NCBI RefSeq assembly: GCF_022370835.2
Contig: NZ_CP092365.1
Span: 3,472,001-3,536,000, forward strand
Direction of reading: 5' to 3'
Source: Mycolicibacillus parakoreensis
Lineage (GTDB): Bacteria > Actinomycetota > Actinomycetes > Mycobacteriales > Mycobacteriaceae
DNA length: 64,000 bases
In this document: piece by piece, positions 39,213 to 48,719 of the stretch
How the letters are laid out: each line of letters begins with the position of its first letter
Numbering within the stretch: the stretch's first letter is position 1
Notes under the pieces: generated by a model
Databases searched by the model: none
Told to the model about the DNA's origin: nothing
The model's input: only the letters and a program-made list of their open reading frames with translations
Translations under genes and position numbers: made by a program

Positions 39213-41314
39213 GGGGCCTCCTGGGCCTGCACGGCGGTGATCGCGACGGTGTTGATGATGTCCTCGACCAGCGCACCGCGGGACAGGTCGTTCACCGGTT
39301 TGTTCAACCCCTGCAGCACCGGGCCGATCGCGATCGCCCCGGCCGAGCGCTGCACCGCCTTGTAGGTGTTGTTGCCGGTGTTGAGGTCCGGGAAGATCAG
39401 CACGGTGGCCCGCCCGGCGACCTGCGAGTCGGGCATCTTGCCGGCGGCCACGCTGGGTTCGACCGCGGCGTCGTACTGAATGGGACCCTCCACCAACAGC
39501 TTTGGTTCACGCTTTCGTACCAGGGCGGTCGCTTCGCGGACCTTGTCGACATCCGCACCCGCCCCGGAATCGCCGGTGGAGTAGGACAGCATCGCCACGC
39601 GTGCGTCGATGCCGAACTGGGTGGCGGTGCGCGCCGAGGAGATCGCGATGTCGGCGAGCTGTTCGGCGGTCGGGTCGGGCACCACCGCGCAGTCGCCGTA
39701 GGCGAGCACCCGATCGGCCAAACACATCAGGAAGATGCTCGACACCGTGGAGATGCCCTCCGCGGTGCGGATGATCTCCAGGGCGGGGCGCACGGTGTGG
39801 GCCGTGGTGTGCATCGCCCCGGACACCATCCCGTCGACCATCCCGTTGTGCACGAGCATCGTCGCGAAATACGACACGTCGTGCATGATTTCCGACGCCC
39901 AGTCCGGGGAGACGTCCTTGTGTTTGCGCATCTCGGCGTATTGCGTGGCGAACTGTTCACGCAGCTCACTGGTTTCGGGGTTGAGCACCTGCGCCCCGGC
40001 AAGATCGATCCCCAGTTCAGTGGCGCGCGAACGGATCTCGGCTTCGTCGCCGAGAATGGTCAACTCGGCCACCGAGCGTTGCAGAAGCCGGCCCGCGGCG
40101 TGCAGGATGCGGTCGTCGGCACCCTCGGGCAACACGATGCGTTTGCGGTCGGCGCGTGCGCGGTCCTGCAGCTGGTGGGTGAACATCTGCGGGGTCGTCA
40201 CGTCGGGCATCGGCAGCGCCAGCTGATCGAGCAGGTCGGTGACGTCGACGTGGCGCTCCACGAGCTCCAGGGCGGTGTCGATCTTGCGGCGCGACGCCGC
40301 GGTGACCCGCCCGCGCGCGGTGCCCGCCGCGCTGGCGGTGTCGAAGGTGCCCGAGCCGGTGGCGATGATCGGCAGCCGCAGGCCGAGTCCGGCCACCAGT
40401 TTCTCGATCGAGGCGTGCAGCGCGAACCCGCCGTTGAGGATCAGACACGACAGCGACGGGAACCCGTCGGCGGCGTGCGCGCTGGCCACCGCCAGCACCA
40501 CGTCGGAGCGGTCGCCGGGGGTGATCACCGCGATCGCCTCGCGCAGCCGTTCGAGCACGTGGTCGGCGGTCATCCCGGCGACCATCACCCCGGTGACCTC
40601 GCGATCGAGCAGCGCGGCGTCCCCGGAGACGACCTGCCCGCCGACCGCGTCGGTGAGTTCACGCACGGTCGGGGCGAACAGCAGCGACTCCTCGGGCAGC
40701 ACGTAGCTCTTCGGGGTGACGGCGGCCAGCGCGTCGGCGACCTCGCGCAGCTGGTCGGGATCGCAGCGGTTGGCCACCACCGCCGCGGCGTGGGCGTGCT
40801 GGCCGGCCAGCTCGCCGAGGCACACCCCGACCACCTGGGCGAGCTGGCCGGGGCTGCGCCCGCGGGCGCGCACCGCCAGCAGCACCGGGGCGCCCAGGTT
40901 GACCGCGATGCGGGCGTTGACGCCGAGCTCGGCGGGGCTGGTGACGTCGGTGTAGTCCGAACCGACGATCACCACCGCGTCGCAGCGCGCCGCCAACGCG
41001 TGGTAGCGCTCGACGATGTCGGCGATCGCGGCGTCGGTGTCGGCGTGCAGCGCCGCGTAGGTCACCCCGACGCAGTCGGCGTAGTCGACCTCGGCGCTGG
41101 CGTGGGCCAGCAACAGCTCCAGGATGTAGTCGCGCTCCTCGCCGAGGCGGGTGATCGGGCGGAACACCCCCACCCGCGCGACGGTGGCGGTCAGCCGGTG
41201 CAGCAGTCCCAGGGCGATGGTGGACTTGCCGGTGTCGCCCTCGGGGGCGGCGATGTAGATCGCGCGGCCGGTCCCCCGTGGCGCCTGCGGCGGCGTCGGT
41301 GCCTGCGCGATCAT
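39209..41314 (-). CDS. pta: Phosphate acetyltransferase, long form
   Basis: 701 residues. It transfers acetyl from CoA to phosphate. Three parts: an N-terminal P-loop/BioD-like domain ([19 protein letters not shown]), a DRTGG domain around residues 215-330 ([35 protein letters not shown]), and the catalytic domain from about 375 ([69 protein letters not shown]). First gene of the operon with ackA and the serine hydrolase. Confidence 0.97.
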   Translation of the reverse strand: MIAQAPTPPQAPRGTGRAIYIAAPEGDTGKSTIALGLLHRLTATVARVGVFRPITRLGEERDYILELLLAHASAEVDYADCVGVTYAALHADTDAAIADIVERYHALAARCDAVVIVGSDYTDVTSPAELGVNARIAVNLGAPVLLAVRARGRSPGQLAQVVGVCLGELAGQHAHAAAVVANRCDPDQLREVADALAAVTPKSYVLPEESLLFAPTVRELTDAVGGQVVSGDAALLDREVTGVMVAGMTADHVLERLREAIAVITPGDRSDVVLAVASAHAADGFPSLSCLILNGGFALHASIEKLVAGLGLRLPIIATGSGTFDTASAAGTARGRVTAASRRKIDTALELVERHVDVTDLLDQLALPMPDVTTPQMFTHQLQDRARADRKRIVLPEGADDRILHAAGRLLQRSVAELTILGDEAEIRSRATELGIDLAGAQVLNPETSELREQFATQYAEMRKHKDVSPDWASEIMHDVSYFATMLVHNGMVDGMVSGAMHTTAHTVRPALEIIRTAEGISTVSSIFLMCLADRVLAYGDCAVVPDPTAEQLADIAISSARTATQFGIDARVAMLSYSTGDSGAGADVDKVREATALVRKREPKLLVEGPIQYDAAVEPSVAAGKMPDSQVAGRATVLIFPDLNTGNNTYKAVQRSAGAIAIGPVLQGLNKPVNDLSRGALVEDIINTVAITAVQAQEAP

Positions 41315-41353
41315 CGTGGGACCCCCTGGTGTTCGCCGCCTATGGTCGCATCC

Positions 41354-41791
41354 CTACCGGATGATCGCGGCGAGGGCATGCCAGCGGCGGTGCCGGTGGC
41401 GGAACATCAGCCGGACGAACAGCCGCGTCGGCGCCCCGCGCCAGCCGTCCTCGGTCTCGATCTCGTCGGTGTAGCGGCACCGGTCCTCGCCCAGCGGTGC
41501 GAACGTCAGCCGGTGGTTCCACTTGCGCACCGGCCCACCGTGTTCCCGGGTGGCGATCTCGGTGTCGTCGAGCTGCTCGACGGCGATGTGGTGGGTCCAG
41601 GACGGGATGAGCCCGAACCACCACAGCCGTGCCGAGCCCACGGTGCCGACCTCGATGCGCTGCGGGACGTTGAGCCGATACATCTTCAGCACCGGGCCCA
41701 GCACGTAGCGCATCAGCTCGGGGTTGCGCGCCAGGCGCGCCGCCGTCGACGCCGCGATCGGCAACTCGGTGGTTAGGGTGACCTTAGTCAT
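41354..41791 (-). CDS. Conserved protein, possible SRPBCC-like fold
   Basis: 145 residues, from ATG 41791 (MTKVTLTTELPI). The alternation of beta strands, KMYRLNVPQRIEVGTVGSARLWWFG, EIATREHGGPVRKWNHRLTFAPLG and CRYTDEIETEDGW, followed by a C-terminal amphipathic helix (APTRLFVRLMFRHRHRRW), suggests a helix-grip (START/SRPBCC) fold that binds a hydrophobic ligand. No catalytic residues can be named. It lies 39 bp downstream of the pta start and is transcribed toward it from its own unit. Confidence 0.65.
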   Translation of the reverse strand: MTKVTLTTELPIAASTAARLARNPELMRYVLGPVLKMYRLNVPQRIEVGTVGSARLWWFGLIPSWTHHIAVEQLDDTEIATREHGGPVRKWNHRLTFAPLGEDRCRYTDEIETEDGWRGAPTRLFVRLMFRHRHRRWHALAAIIR

Positions 41792-41872
41792 CGGGCCCAT
41801 CGTTCCCGTGCCCGCCGCGGTGCACAAGACCGCGGGGCGCAAGGCCGCGGGGCCTCTGCGGCCCGCTGGGGC

Positions 41873-42139
41873 TCATCCACGGCGGTGCACCTGGGCCAGC
41901 AGCGCCCCGATCGCCTCGCTGTCGGGGTTGGCGGTGTGCTCGTTGAGCCAGCCGACCAGATCCGAGCGCAGCGCCTCGGAGAGCACCAGCCGGCCGCGCA
42001 CCGCGAGGGTGAGCATGAGGTTGATCGCCGACCAGTCGTCGCCGGAGCCCAACTCCACGAACGCGGTGGCGCGCTCCACGGCCGCCAGGCGCGGGGTGAG
42101 CTCATCGGCGAGGCGCCAGGCGATCTGCCCGGTGTTCAC
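41873..42139 (-). CDS. Small helical protein, unknown function
   Basis: 88 residues, no signal or membrane segment. Two helical stretches (MNTGQIAWRLADELTPRLAAVERATAFVEL and RGRLVLSEALRSDLVGWLNEH) surround GSGDDWSAINLML. GTG start. It is oriented like the SRPBCC-like gene downstream, 81 bp away. No family is recognised. Confidence 0.65.
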   Translation of the reverse strand: MNTGQIAWRLADELTPRLAAVERATAFVELGSGDDWSAINLMLTLAVRGRLVLSEALRSDLVGWLNEHTANPDSEAIGALLAQVHRRG

Positions 42140-42241
42140 CGCGCGACGCCGAAATTGGCCGCCGCATTAAAAACAGTACGCTCGTCCCACATCGGTTCAG
42201 CATATAGCGCGCCACCGACAGCGCTCCGGCGCCACGCGCAT

Positions 42242-42646
42242 CTATCCGGGCGTCTGCCCGGCGGTGACGCGGTAGCACAGCGCCCCGAACTGGGTCTCGC
42301 CCACGTCGCTGACCTGCAGGTACTGCCCCGGGGCGGGGCGATACGGCTCGTCCTCGGCTTCGTGGGTCAGTTTCGCGTTCGCCGCGTCGGCGGCCTTGCT
42401 GGCCCGCAACTGCGCGGCCACCGCGCCGGCCGGCCGGGCGAAGCAGTGCACCCCGTCGTCCTGCAGACTCAACAACTCGGCGATCGGGGCGTTGGGTTCC
42501 TGATCGTCCGGGCGCTGCGCCGGGCCCGCCGGCGTGCTCACCGTCGAGGTGTCGCCGCGCGATCCGAACTCGTCGTCCTGCTCGACGGCCGTGCAGCCGA
42601 CCAGCAGCACCCCCGCACCCGCCGCCGCCAGTAATGCCTTGGTCAT
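42242..42646 (-). CDS. Putative lipoprotein, unknown function
   Basis: 134 residues. A short signal peptide ends in the lipobox LLVGC (Cys 18), then an acidic and Pro-rich linker (about 22-50). The exported part has two cysteines (VHCFARP, ALCYRV) and ends VTAGQTPG. The start is a well-placed ATG. It lies upstream of the 41873-42139 gene and downstream of fgd1, all on the minus strand. Confidence 0.75.
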   Translation of the reverse strand: MTKALLAAAGAGVLLVGCTAVEQDDEFGSRGDTSTVSTPAGPAQRPDDQEPNAPIAELLSLQDDGVHCFARPAGAVAAQLRASKAADAANAKLTHEAEDEPYRPAPGQYLQVSDVGETQFGALCYRVTAGQTPG

Positions 42647-42717
42647 AGCGCCTTCAGTGTAGGAGCGGCGGCGGCGCTGCCGGCGGCGCCCGGCGGTACG
42701 CCCGCGGGGCCCGGCGG

Positions 42718-43728
42718 TCAGCCCAGCCGGCGCAGCCGGGGCTCCAGGTCGGTTGTGAACAGCTCCAGGAAGCGGCGCTGGTCGTGGCCCGGCGCGTGGA
42801 ACACCAGGTGGTTGAGGCCGTAGCCGACGTAGTCGGCGACCTTGGCCACCGCCTCGTCGGGATCCGACGCCACGATCCAGCGTTTGGCGACCTGCTCGAT
42901 CGGCAGCGCGTCGGCGGCGCGCTCCATCTCGATCGGGTCGTCGATGGAGTGCTTCTGCTCGGCGGTCAGCGACAGCGGCGCCCAGAACCGGGTGTTCTCC
43001 AGCGCCAACTGCGGGTCGGGGTCGTAGGAGATCTTGATCTCGATCATCTTGTCGATGGCCTCGACGTCGCGCTCGGCGGCCGCCGCACCGTCGGCCACCG
43101 CCGGCATCAGCTTGTCGGCGTAGAGCTCCGCGCCCTTGCCGGAGGTGCAGATGAACCCGTCGCCGGCGCGCCCGGCGTACTTGGCGACCACCGGTCCCCC
43201 GGCGGCGATGTAGACCGGGATGCCGCCGTCGGGCACGTCGTAGATCGAGGCGCCGTCGGTGCTGTAGTAGTCCCCGGCGAAGTCGACCCGGTCACCGCGC
43301 CACAGCTCGCGCATCAACCGCACCGACTCGCGCAGCCGGGCGAAGCGCTCCTTGAACGCCGGCCACTCCCCGGTGTAGCCGGTGGCGATCTCGTTGAGCG
43401 CCTCCCCGGTGCCCACGCCGAGGAACACCCGGCCCGGATGCAGACACCCCAGGGTGGCGAACGCCTGGGCGATGACCGCCGGGTTGTAGCGGAACGTCGG
43501 GGTCAGCACCGAGGTGCCCAGCACGATCCGTTCGGTGCGCTCGCCGACCGCGGCCATCCAGGCCAGCGAGAACGGGGCGTGCCCGCCCTCGTGGCGCCAC
43601 GGCTGGAAGTGGTCGGAGACCGTCGCGGTGTCCATGCCGGCCGCCTCGGCGGCCACCGCCAGCTCGACGAGTTCCCGCGGCCCGAACTGCTCGGCCGATG
43701 CCTTATATCCCAGTCGTAACTCAGCCAC
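42718..43728 (-). CDS. fgd1: F420-dependent glucose-6-phosphate dehydrogenase
   Basis: 336 residues, the same length as the M. tuberculosis enzyme. It oxidises glucose 6-phosphate to 6-phosphogluconolactone and reduces coenzyme F420. The luciferase-like TIM barrel is evident: [40 protein letters not shown] (F420-binding His), [32 protein letters not shown] and [25 protein letters not shown] start. Only 34 bp separate it from the divergent metallo-beta-lactamase gene. Confidence 0.97.
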   Translation of the reverse strand: MAELRLGYKASAEQFGPRELVELAVAAEAAGMDTATVSDHFQPWRHEGGHAPFSLAWMAAVGERTERIVLGTSVLTPTFRYNPAVIAQAFATLGCLHPGRVFLGVGTGEALNEIATGYTGEWPAFKERFARLRESVRLMRELWRGDRVDFAGDYYSTDGASIYDVPDGGIPVYIAAGGPVVAKYAGRAGDGFICTSGKGAELYADKLMPAVADGAAAAERDVEAIDKMIEIKISYDPDPQLALENTRFWAPLSLTAEQKHSIDDPIEMERAADALPIEQVAKRWIVASDPDEAVAKVADYVGYGLNHLVFHAPGHDQRRFLELFTTDLEPRLRRLG

Positions 43729-43762
43729 GCTCTATTTCTACCCGCTGCCTAGACTGACCGAC

Positions 43763-44494
43763 ATGGTGCGGCTGATTCAGGTGTCCGACCACGTGTATCT
43801 GGCGGGCAGCGAGATGGTCAACTGGACGCTGGTCACCGACGACTCCGGGGTGCTGCTCATCGACGCCGGCTATCCGGGCGACCGCGACGACGTGCTCGAC
43901 TCGGTCGACGCCCTGGGTTTTCATCCCGGCAATGTGCGGGCGATCCTGTTGACCCACGCCCACATCGACCACCTGGGGTCCGCGATCTGGTTCGCCGAGA
44001 CCCTCGGCACCCCGGTGTACTGCCACGCCGACGAGGTCGGCCACACCCGTCGGGACTATCTGGAGCAGGCCTCGCCGCTGGATGTGGCGCTGCGGCTGTG
44101 GCGGCCCCGCTGGGCGCGCTGGAGCGCGCATCTGGTGCGCGCCGGCGGGCTGTCGCGCGCCGGGATCCCGTCGGCGCAGGCGCTGACCCCCGAGATCGCC
44201 GCGGCGTTGCCGGGCGCGCCGGTGGCCGTGCCCTCCCCCGGGCACACCGGCGGGCACTGCTCCTATCTGGTCGACGGGGTGCTGGTCAGCGGCGACGCCC
44301 TGGTGACCGGGCACCCGCTGATGCCGCGCACCGGCCCGCAGCTGCTGCCCGCGCTGTTCAGCCACGACCAGCAGCTCGCCGAACGGTCGCTGTCAGCACT
44401 GGCGCTGCTGGAGACCCAGGTGCTGCTGCCCGGGCACGGCGAGGTGTGGCACGGCCCGATCCGCGAGGCCGTGGCCGCCGCGCTGCGGGCCTAG
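43763..44494 (+). CDS. Metallo-beta-lactamase-fold hydrolase
   Basis: 243 residues. Metal site: LLTHAHIDHLGS (HxHxDH), SPGHTGGHCSYL, VSGDALVTG and a terminal LLPGHGEVWHG His. Substrate unknown. It occupies the place of Rv0406c beside fgd1. A TAGACT -10 at 43750-43755 puts the expected +1 on or next to the ATG, so the mRNA is probably leaderless. Glyoxalase II-like or lactonase activity is possible but unsupported. Confidence 0.9.
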   Translation: MVRLIQVSDHVYLAGSEMVNWTLVTDDSGVLLIDAGYPGDRDDVLDSVDALGFHPGNVRAILLTHAHIDHLGSAIWFAETLGTPVYCHADEVGHTRRDYLEQASPLDVALRLWRPRWARWSAHLVRAGGLSRAGIPSAQALTPEIAAALPGAPVAVPSPGHTGGHCSYLVDGVLVSGDALVTGHPLMPRTGPQLLPALFSHDQQLAERSLSALALLETQVLLPGHGEVWHGPIREAVAAALRA

Positions 44495-44584
44495 CGTGGG
44501 CCTAGCGTTCGCCCGCTTCGCCGGTGCCCGGCGCCGCCGCCGCGTTACGCTGCGAGAAGTAGCGCATCCGGCGAGGAGGGCACT

Positions 44585-45190
44585 GTGATCGAGGTTTCCG
44601 ACATCTCCCGACGCGGGTTCCTGCGCGCGGCGTCCTGGTCGCTGCCGGCGCTGGGGGTGGCGTTGGCCGCACCGCGGGCGCTGGCCGACCCCGACGACCA
44701 GTGCGGTGATCGCGCCGGGGCGGTCGACGGCTGTGTGGTGCAGCTGCCCGAGCGGTTCACCTCGACCAGTTTCAGCACCACCGCGGTCGCCGGCGGCACC
44801 AACTACTCGATTCTGTTCAGCACCACGCTGGCGTTCGGTCCGCACGCCCCGGAGGGGGCCACCGGGTACCGGATCAACAGCCTGAGCCTGACCGGCCAGA
44901 AACGCGACGGCAGCCCGGTGGCGGTGCGCCCGCACATCGGGGAGGCCGGGCCGCGCGGGTTCGGCGCGCCCAGCGCGTCGTCGCTGGGGTTCGTCGTCGA
45001 CGTGCCGTGGCGCGCCCAGGAGCTGGTGCGCGACTTCCAGTACCACTTCGACCTGGTGTACCTGGCCGGCATGGCCGAGGTCAGGACGTGCAGCTACGTC
45101 ACGCCGATGACGCTGGCCGACAACGGGATGGTGCTCGGCGGGATCGGGTCGGTGACGTTCGCCCCGCCGCAGCTGGAGTCCTGCACCTGA
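44585..45190 (+). CDS. Tat-exported protein, unknown function
   Basis: 201 residues. A twin-arginine signal (ISRRGFLRAASWSLPALGVALA) has a cleavage site near ALADP (about residue 36). The mature protein is beta-rich with cysteines at DDQCGDRAG, DGCVVQLP, RTCSYVT and the final ESCT. It has no domain I recognise. The GTG start has GAGGAGGG 5 nt upstream. A TACGCT -10-like element lies about 35 bp before. Confidence 0.8.
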   Translation: MIEVSDISRRGFLRAASWSLPALGVALAAPRALADPDDQCGDRAGAVDGCVVQLPERFTSTSFSTTAVAGGTNYSILFSTTLAFGPHAPEGATGYRINSLSLTGQKRDGSPVAVRPHIGEAGPRGFGAPSASSLGFVVDVPWRAQELVRDFQYHFDLVYLAGMAEVRTCSYVTPMTLADNGMVLGGIGSVTFAPPQLESCT

Positions 45191-45490
45191 GCCGCGGGGC
45201 ACTGTTGTGCCGCCCGGGCAGGTCACAATCGGGTCACAACCCGGTTGGCAGCGCCCTAAGAAATCGGCCGGACTTTGAGCGTTTTCTCAATCTTCGGGCC
45301 GGGTCGGGGGCCGTCGACGCTGTTCAGCGCCGGTTTTGAGAGCAAGATCACGGCCGTGTTCGCGTAACGCTGACCGGGCGTCGCTCGCGGCGCCGTGCGT
45401 CGGCCTTGCCGGTGAGTCTTCTTCCCGTACTTTGGCTTTGGGACGGGGAATTACACCAGTTCACCACAGCACCATCAGGGGGAAGACACC
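45191..45490. promoter_or_regulatory. Intergenic region with a direct-repeat activator site before the hemophore-like gene
   Basis: 300 bp without a gene. GGTCACAA occurs twice, at 45221-45228 and 45232-45239, 11 bp apart and so on the same face of the helix. From memory this matches the GTCACA-type direct repeats reported for MtrA, the response regulator of cell-wall and division genes. The rest holds a pair of GAGCGTTTTCTCA / CGGTTTTGAGAGC segments of opposite sense, with no further recognised signal. Confidence 0.45.
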
Positions 45491-45877
45491 ATGAACACAC
45501 AACGTATGCGCCAGGTCGCCGCCGGTGTCGGGGCGGGTTGTCTGCTGGCGGGCGGGGCGGCCGTGCTGGCGCCGAGCGCGTCGGCCGCGCCGGACTGCAG
45601 CCCGGCGGCGGTCAAGAGCACCGTCGACAACGCGACCAACTCCGCGCAGGGCTATTTGGCGAGCCACCCGGGCGCCGGGGCCGTGGTGTCGGCGGCGATG
45701 AGCCAGCCGCGCCCGGAGGCCGCCACCAACGTGCGCAACTACTTCACCGCGCACCCCAACGAGTACTACGAACTGCGCAACATCCTGGCGCCGATCGGCG
45801 AGACCCAGCAGCAGTGCAACACCACCGTGTTGAGCGGCCCGCTGGCCTCGGCGTACGACGAGTTCATGGCCGGCTGA
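45491..45877 (+). CDS. Exported hemophore-like heme-binding protein
   Basis: 128 residues. A signal peptide is cleaved near ASAAPDC (about residue 33). The helical mature part has two cysteines (DCSPAAV and QQCNTTV) and GYLASHPGAGAVV, YFTAHPNEYYELRNIL and PIGETQQQC, the pattern of the Rv0203-type hemophore family. Tyr or His residues in AHPNEYYEL are candidate heme contacts. A strong GGGGGAAG site precedes the ATG. Confidence 0.85.
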   Translation: MNTQRMRQVAAGVGAGCLLAGGAAVLAPSASAAPDCSPAAVKSTVDNATNSAQGYLASHPGAGAVVSAAMSQPRPEAATNVRNYFTAHPNEYYELRNILAPIGETQQQCNTTVLSGPLASAYDEFMAG

Positions 45878-45916
45878 TCCGGCCCGCGGGCCTCGGCGCC
45901 GTCCGTGCAGGGCGGG

Positions 45917-45972
45917 CCGAGCCCGCTCAGCCGAGCCCGCTCAGCCGAGCCCGCTCAGCCGAGCCCGCTCAG
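45917..45972. repeat. Four perfect 14-bp tandem repeats
   Basis: CCGAGCCCGCTCAG is repeated exactly four times without interruption. The array lies between the convergent hemophore-like and DCC genes; the last copy contains the DCC stop codon (TCA, read as TGA on the minus strand). Copy number is likely variable between strains. Confidence 0.9.
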
Positions 45973-46373
45973 GATGCCCGGGGCGGCCCACACCGCTCGG
46001 GTTCGGATTCGCACAGCGGTGTCACGCCGCGGAACCGGTACCGGTGTGCGGCCACCCAGCGGTAAATCCACTCCTGGATGCGCCCCACCCCGGGCAGCGA
46101 ATAGATCCGCATGGGCACCGTGGTGCCCCGCGCCGTCGACAGCGCCGCGTTCATCGCCTTCGCTCCCGCGAACACCGCCCCCGACGAGTCCAGCCACCAC
46201 GCCGACTCCGGCAACCGCTGTGCGGCGACGCCGAGGCGCTCGGCCACTCCGGGCCGTTGCAGCGGTTCGCTGCGCAGCCGTCCCGTCCGATCCAGCCGCA
46301 TCAGACGGTTGCGGGCCCGCGTGCACATGCCGCAATGGCCGTCGAAGAACAACACACCGTCCATGCGGGCCAT
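45969..46373 (-). CDS. DCC-family (DUF393) thiol-disulfide protein
   Basis: 134 residues from ATG 46373. The family signature FFDGHCGMCTRARNRLMRLD contains a CxxC pair and is followed by ESAWWLDSSGAVFAGAKAM and a C-terminal helix with IYRWVAAHRYRFRG. DCC proteins have a thioredoxin-like fold; their substrates are mostly unknown. The stop codon lies within the 14-bp repeat array. A start at 46364 (MDGVLFF) is equally possible. Confidence 0.85.
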   Translation of the reverse strand: MARMDGVLFFDGHCGMCTRARNRLMRLDRTGRLRSEPLQRPGVAERLGVAAQRLPESAWWLDSSGAVFAGAKAMNAALSTARGTTVPMRIYSLPGVGRIQEWIYRWVAAHRYRFRGVTPLCESEPERCGPPRAS

Positions 46374-46427
46374 TCTGCCCGCCGTCGCGGTGGGCCGTGC
46401 GGCGTTCACCGGTCGATCCCGGGTCGG

Positions 46428-47327
46428 CTACACCCGCGCCGCGGTGTAGTAGCAGTTGCCGGTGAAAAGCGGATCCTCGGAGCGGTGGGTCAGGCCGTGG
46501 CGGGCCAGCAGGGTGCGCATCGGGGTCGCGCTGGACGACCAGCCGTGGGCGTTGAGGTAGACGGTGACGTCGGTGCGGTCCTCGTCGTAGACGAGGTCGC
46601 GCGGCTGCACGCTGAACCCGCCGCTCTGCCACCGGCGGGTGACCGGGGCCATCAGCTCCCGACTCGGCGGGACGAACATCTCCGCACCCAGCCGGCTGCC
46701 GGACACGCTCAGTTCGCTGACCGCGTCCAGCAGCCGGTCCTGGGCGTCGGGACGCAGAAACGGCAGCAGCCCCTCGATGAGCCACACCGTCGGGGCCTGC
46801 GCGTCGAAGCCGTTGGCGCGCAGCGCCGCCGGCCAGTCCTGGCGCAGATCGACGGCGATGGCGTGCAGCTCGGCGCTGGAGTCGACCCCCAGGTCGGCGA
46901 GCGTGGTGGTTTTGAACCCGATCACCGACGCCTGGTCGAGCTCGAAGATGCGGGTGCCGCCCGGCCAGTCCATCCGGTAACTGCGCGCGTCGAGCCCGGA
47001 GGCCAGGTTGACCACCTGCCGGATGCCCGCCTCGGTGGCCTCGTGCAGGAAGTCGTCGAAGAAGCGGGTGCGTACCGCCATCAGGTCGACGAACCCGCGC
47101 AGCACCCACTGCACGTCGGGGTCCTCGTCGTCGACGTCGCCGTCGGCCCAGCGGGACAGCTCCGCCACCCCGACGGCGTGCACCAGCGGCCGGGCCAGCG
47201 GATCGTCGATCAGGGCGTCGGGGGATGCGGCGGCCACGGCGCGCGCGGCGGCCACCAGGGTGGCGGTGGCGCCCACGCCGGTGCCCGGATCCCAGGTATC
47301 GGTATCGGTGCGGTGTTCGACGGTCAT
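46428..47327 (-). CDS. SAM-dependent methyltransferase, mycobacterial leucine-carboxyl-type family
   Basis: 299 residues. The start TDTDTWDPGTGVGATATLVAAARA, RTRFFDDFLHEA, RQVVNLASGLDARSYRMDWP (SAM-binding loop) and FELDQASVIGFKTTTL are diagnostic of the TIGR00027-type methyltransferases, which are numerous in mycobacteria and of unknown substrate. ATG 47327 sits right after GGAGGT; GTG 47348 is an alternative start. Confidence 0.9.
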   Translation of the reverse strand: MTVEHRTDTDTWDPGTGVGATATLVAAARAVAAASPDALIDDPLARPLVHAVGVAELSRWADGDVDDEDPDVQWVLRGFVDLMAVRTRFFDDFLHEATEAGIRQVVNLASGLDARSYRMDWPGGTRIFELDQASVIGFKTTTLADLGVDSSAELHAIAVDLRQDWPAALRANGFDAQAPTVWLIEGLLPFLRPDAQDRLLDAVSELSVSGSRLGAEMFVPPSRELMAPVTRRWQSGGFSVQPRDLVYDEDRTDVTVYLNAHGWSSSATPMRTLLARHGLTHRSEDPLFTGNCYYTAARV

Positions 47328-47408
47328 ACCTCCATGGTCCTCCGTCACGCATCGCCGGTGACGGGCGGTACCACAATCCGCAGCGAGCACACAGCCGGGC
47401 CCCCCTGG

Positions 47409-48518
47409 CTAGCCGCCGAGGAGGATCAGCGGGATCGCCATCTCGGCGTCGGTGCGCGCCCCGTGGAAGCCGACCATGTCGGTGATCTGCGGCGGCTCGT
47501 GCGCGCTGGCCAGGATCGCGGTCTCGCCGGTGGCCACGGCCACCACGTCGCCGATCCGGGCGGCGAACTCGTCGCGCACCGGGCCGAAGAGCCCCGCGTC
47601 GATGGCGGCCCCGCGGGAGAACACCTGTGCCCGGCCGGCCAGCTTCTCGGCCCAGGCGGCCTGCACGTCGGCCTGCGCGCCGGGGCGGGTGTGCAGGTAG
47701 CGCACCCGCGGTTCGCCGGCGACCACCGCGATGCCGGCCGCCAGGTCCGGGTCGGCGTCGAGGTCGATGCGGGCGTGCGCGGGCACGTTGAGGCCGCCGT
47801 GGTCGGCGGTGACCAGCAGCAGGGTGTCGGCGGGCAGCCCATCGAGCAGCCGGGCCAGCAGCGCGTCGACGTGGGCGGCCGCGGCCAGCCAGGCCGGTGA
47901 GCCGATGCCGTGGGCGTGCGCGGCGGAGTCCAGCACGTTGGTGTAGCCGTAGATCAGTCCCGGGCCGGCGTGGATCTCGGCGAGCAGGTCGATGGCGTAG
48001 TCGGCGTCGGGCGGGACCCCGCGGAACCGTGCCCCGCCGTAGGCGGCCGCGGTGAGCCCGGAGTCGACGAAGAGCTGCGGCAACACCGCCCGTGCGGGGA
48101 TGCCGGCGGTGTTGAAGCGGTGAAACCAGGTGGGCAGCGGCTGCCAGTGCTGCGGCGGCGGGTCATCGTGCCAGAAGATGTGGATGAGCACCCGCTCGGT
48201 GCCGGGGATGTTGAGCGTGAACCCGAGCACCCCGTGCCGGCCGGGCGACACCCCGGTGCCCAGCGACACCAGGCTGGTCGGGGTCGTCGACGGGAAGGTG
48301 CACTCCAGCTCGCGCAGTTCGCCGAGTTTCCCGGAGCTCACCGCGGCCAGGGTGGGGGCGTCGGCGTGCATCGCCGGCAGCAGGTGGGTGCCCATGCCGT
48401 CGACCAGCAGCACCACCACCCGCCGCGCCGGGGCGGGCAGGCCGAGCCGGTCGGTGGCCTCCGGGGCGCCCAGCAGCGCGGCCGCCGAGGGCAGGATGTC
48501 GCAGATCGAACCGGGCAT
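47409..48518 (-). CDS. Nucleotide pyrophosphatase/phosphodiesterase-like protein (alkaline phosphatase fold)
   Basis: 369 residues. Metal and nucleophile elements: VVVLLVDGMGTHLL (Asp), FPSTTPTSLVSLGTG (Thr nucleophile), a YGYTNVLDSAAHAHG Asp/His set, VTADHGGLN (Asp-His) and a late GFHGART His. No signal peptide is seen, so it is probably cytoplasmic. The ATG at 48518 opens PGSICDILPS; longer frames upstream have no ribosome site and poor composition. Confidence 0.88.
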   Translation of the reverse strand: MPGSICDILPSAAALLGAPEATDRLGLPAPARRVVVLLVDGMGTHLLPAMHADAPTLAAVSSGKLGELRELECTFPSTTPTSLVSLGTGVSPGRHGVLGFTLNIPGTERVLIHIFWHDDPPPQHWQPLPTWFHRFNTAGIPARAVLPQLFVDSGLTAAAYGGARFRGVPPDADYAIDLLAEIHAGPGLIYGYTNVLDSAAHAHGIGSPAWLAAAAHVDALLARLLDGLPADTLLLVTADHGGLNVPAHARIDLDADPDLAAGIAVVAGEPRVRYLHTRPGAQADVQAAWAEKLAGRAQVFSRGAAIDAGLFGPVRDEFAARIGDVVAVATGETAILASAHEPPQITDMVGFHGARTDAEMAIPLILLGG

Positions 48519-48719
48519 AGGGCCAGCTTGCCACCGCACGCAGACGCCGGTACCGCCGATGCTGACTGAGATCGACACCCAGGTGGACATACGAGGCCGT
48601 ATACGGAGGTGTGTGTCCGCTGAGCCGTCGATCTCAGTCGGCACTCCCGGGGCGGGCCCGGCGAGGTGCGACAAATTGGCGTGCCTGACCTGTCTCGGCG
48701 GCTCATAAACTCTCCTGGT

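Noticed and set aside
45917..45972. Possible CRISPR array
   Set aside because: The repeats are contiguous without spacers. No cas genes or spacer-bearing arrays occur anywhere in the window.
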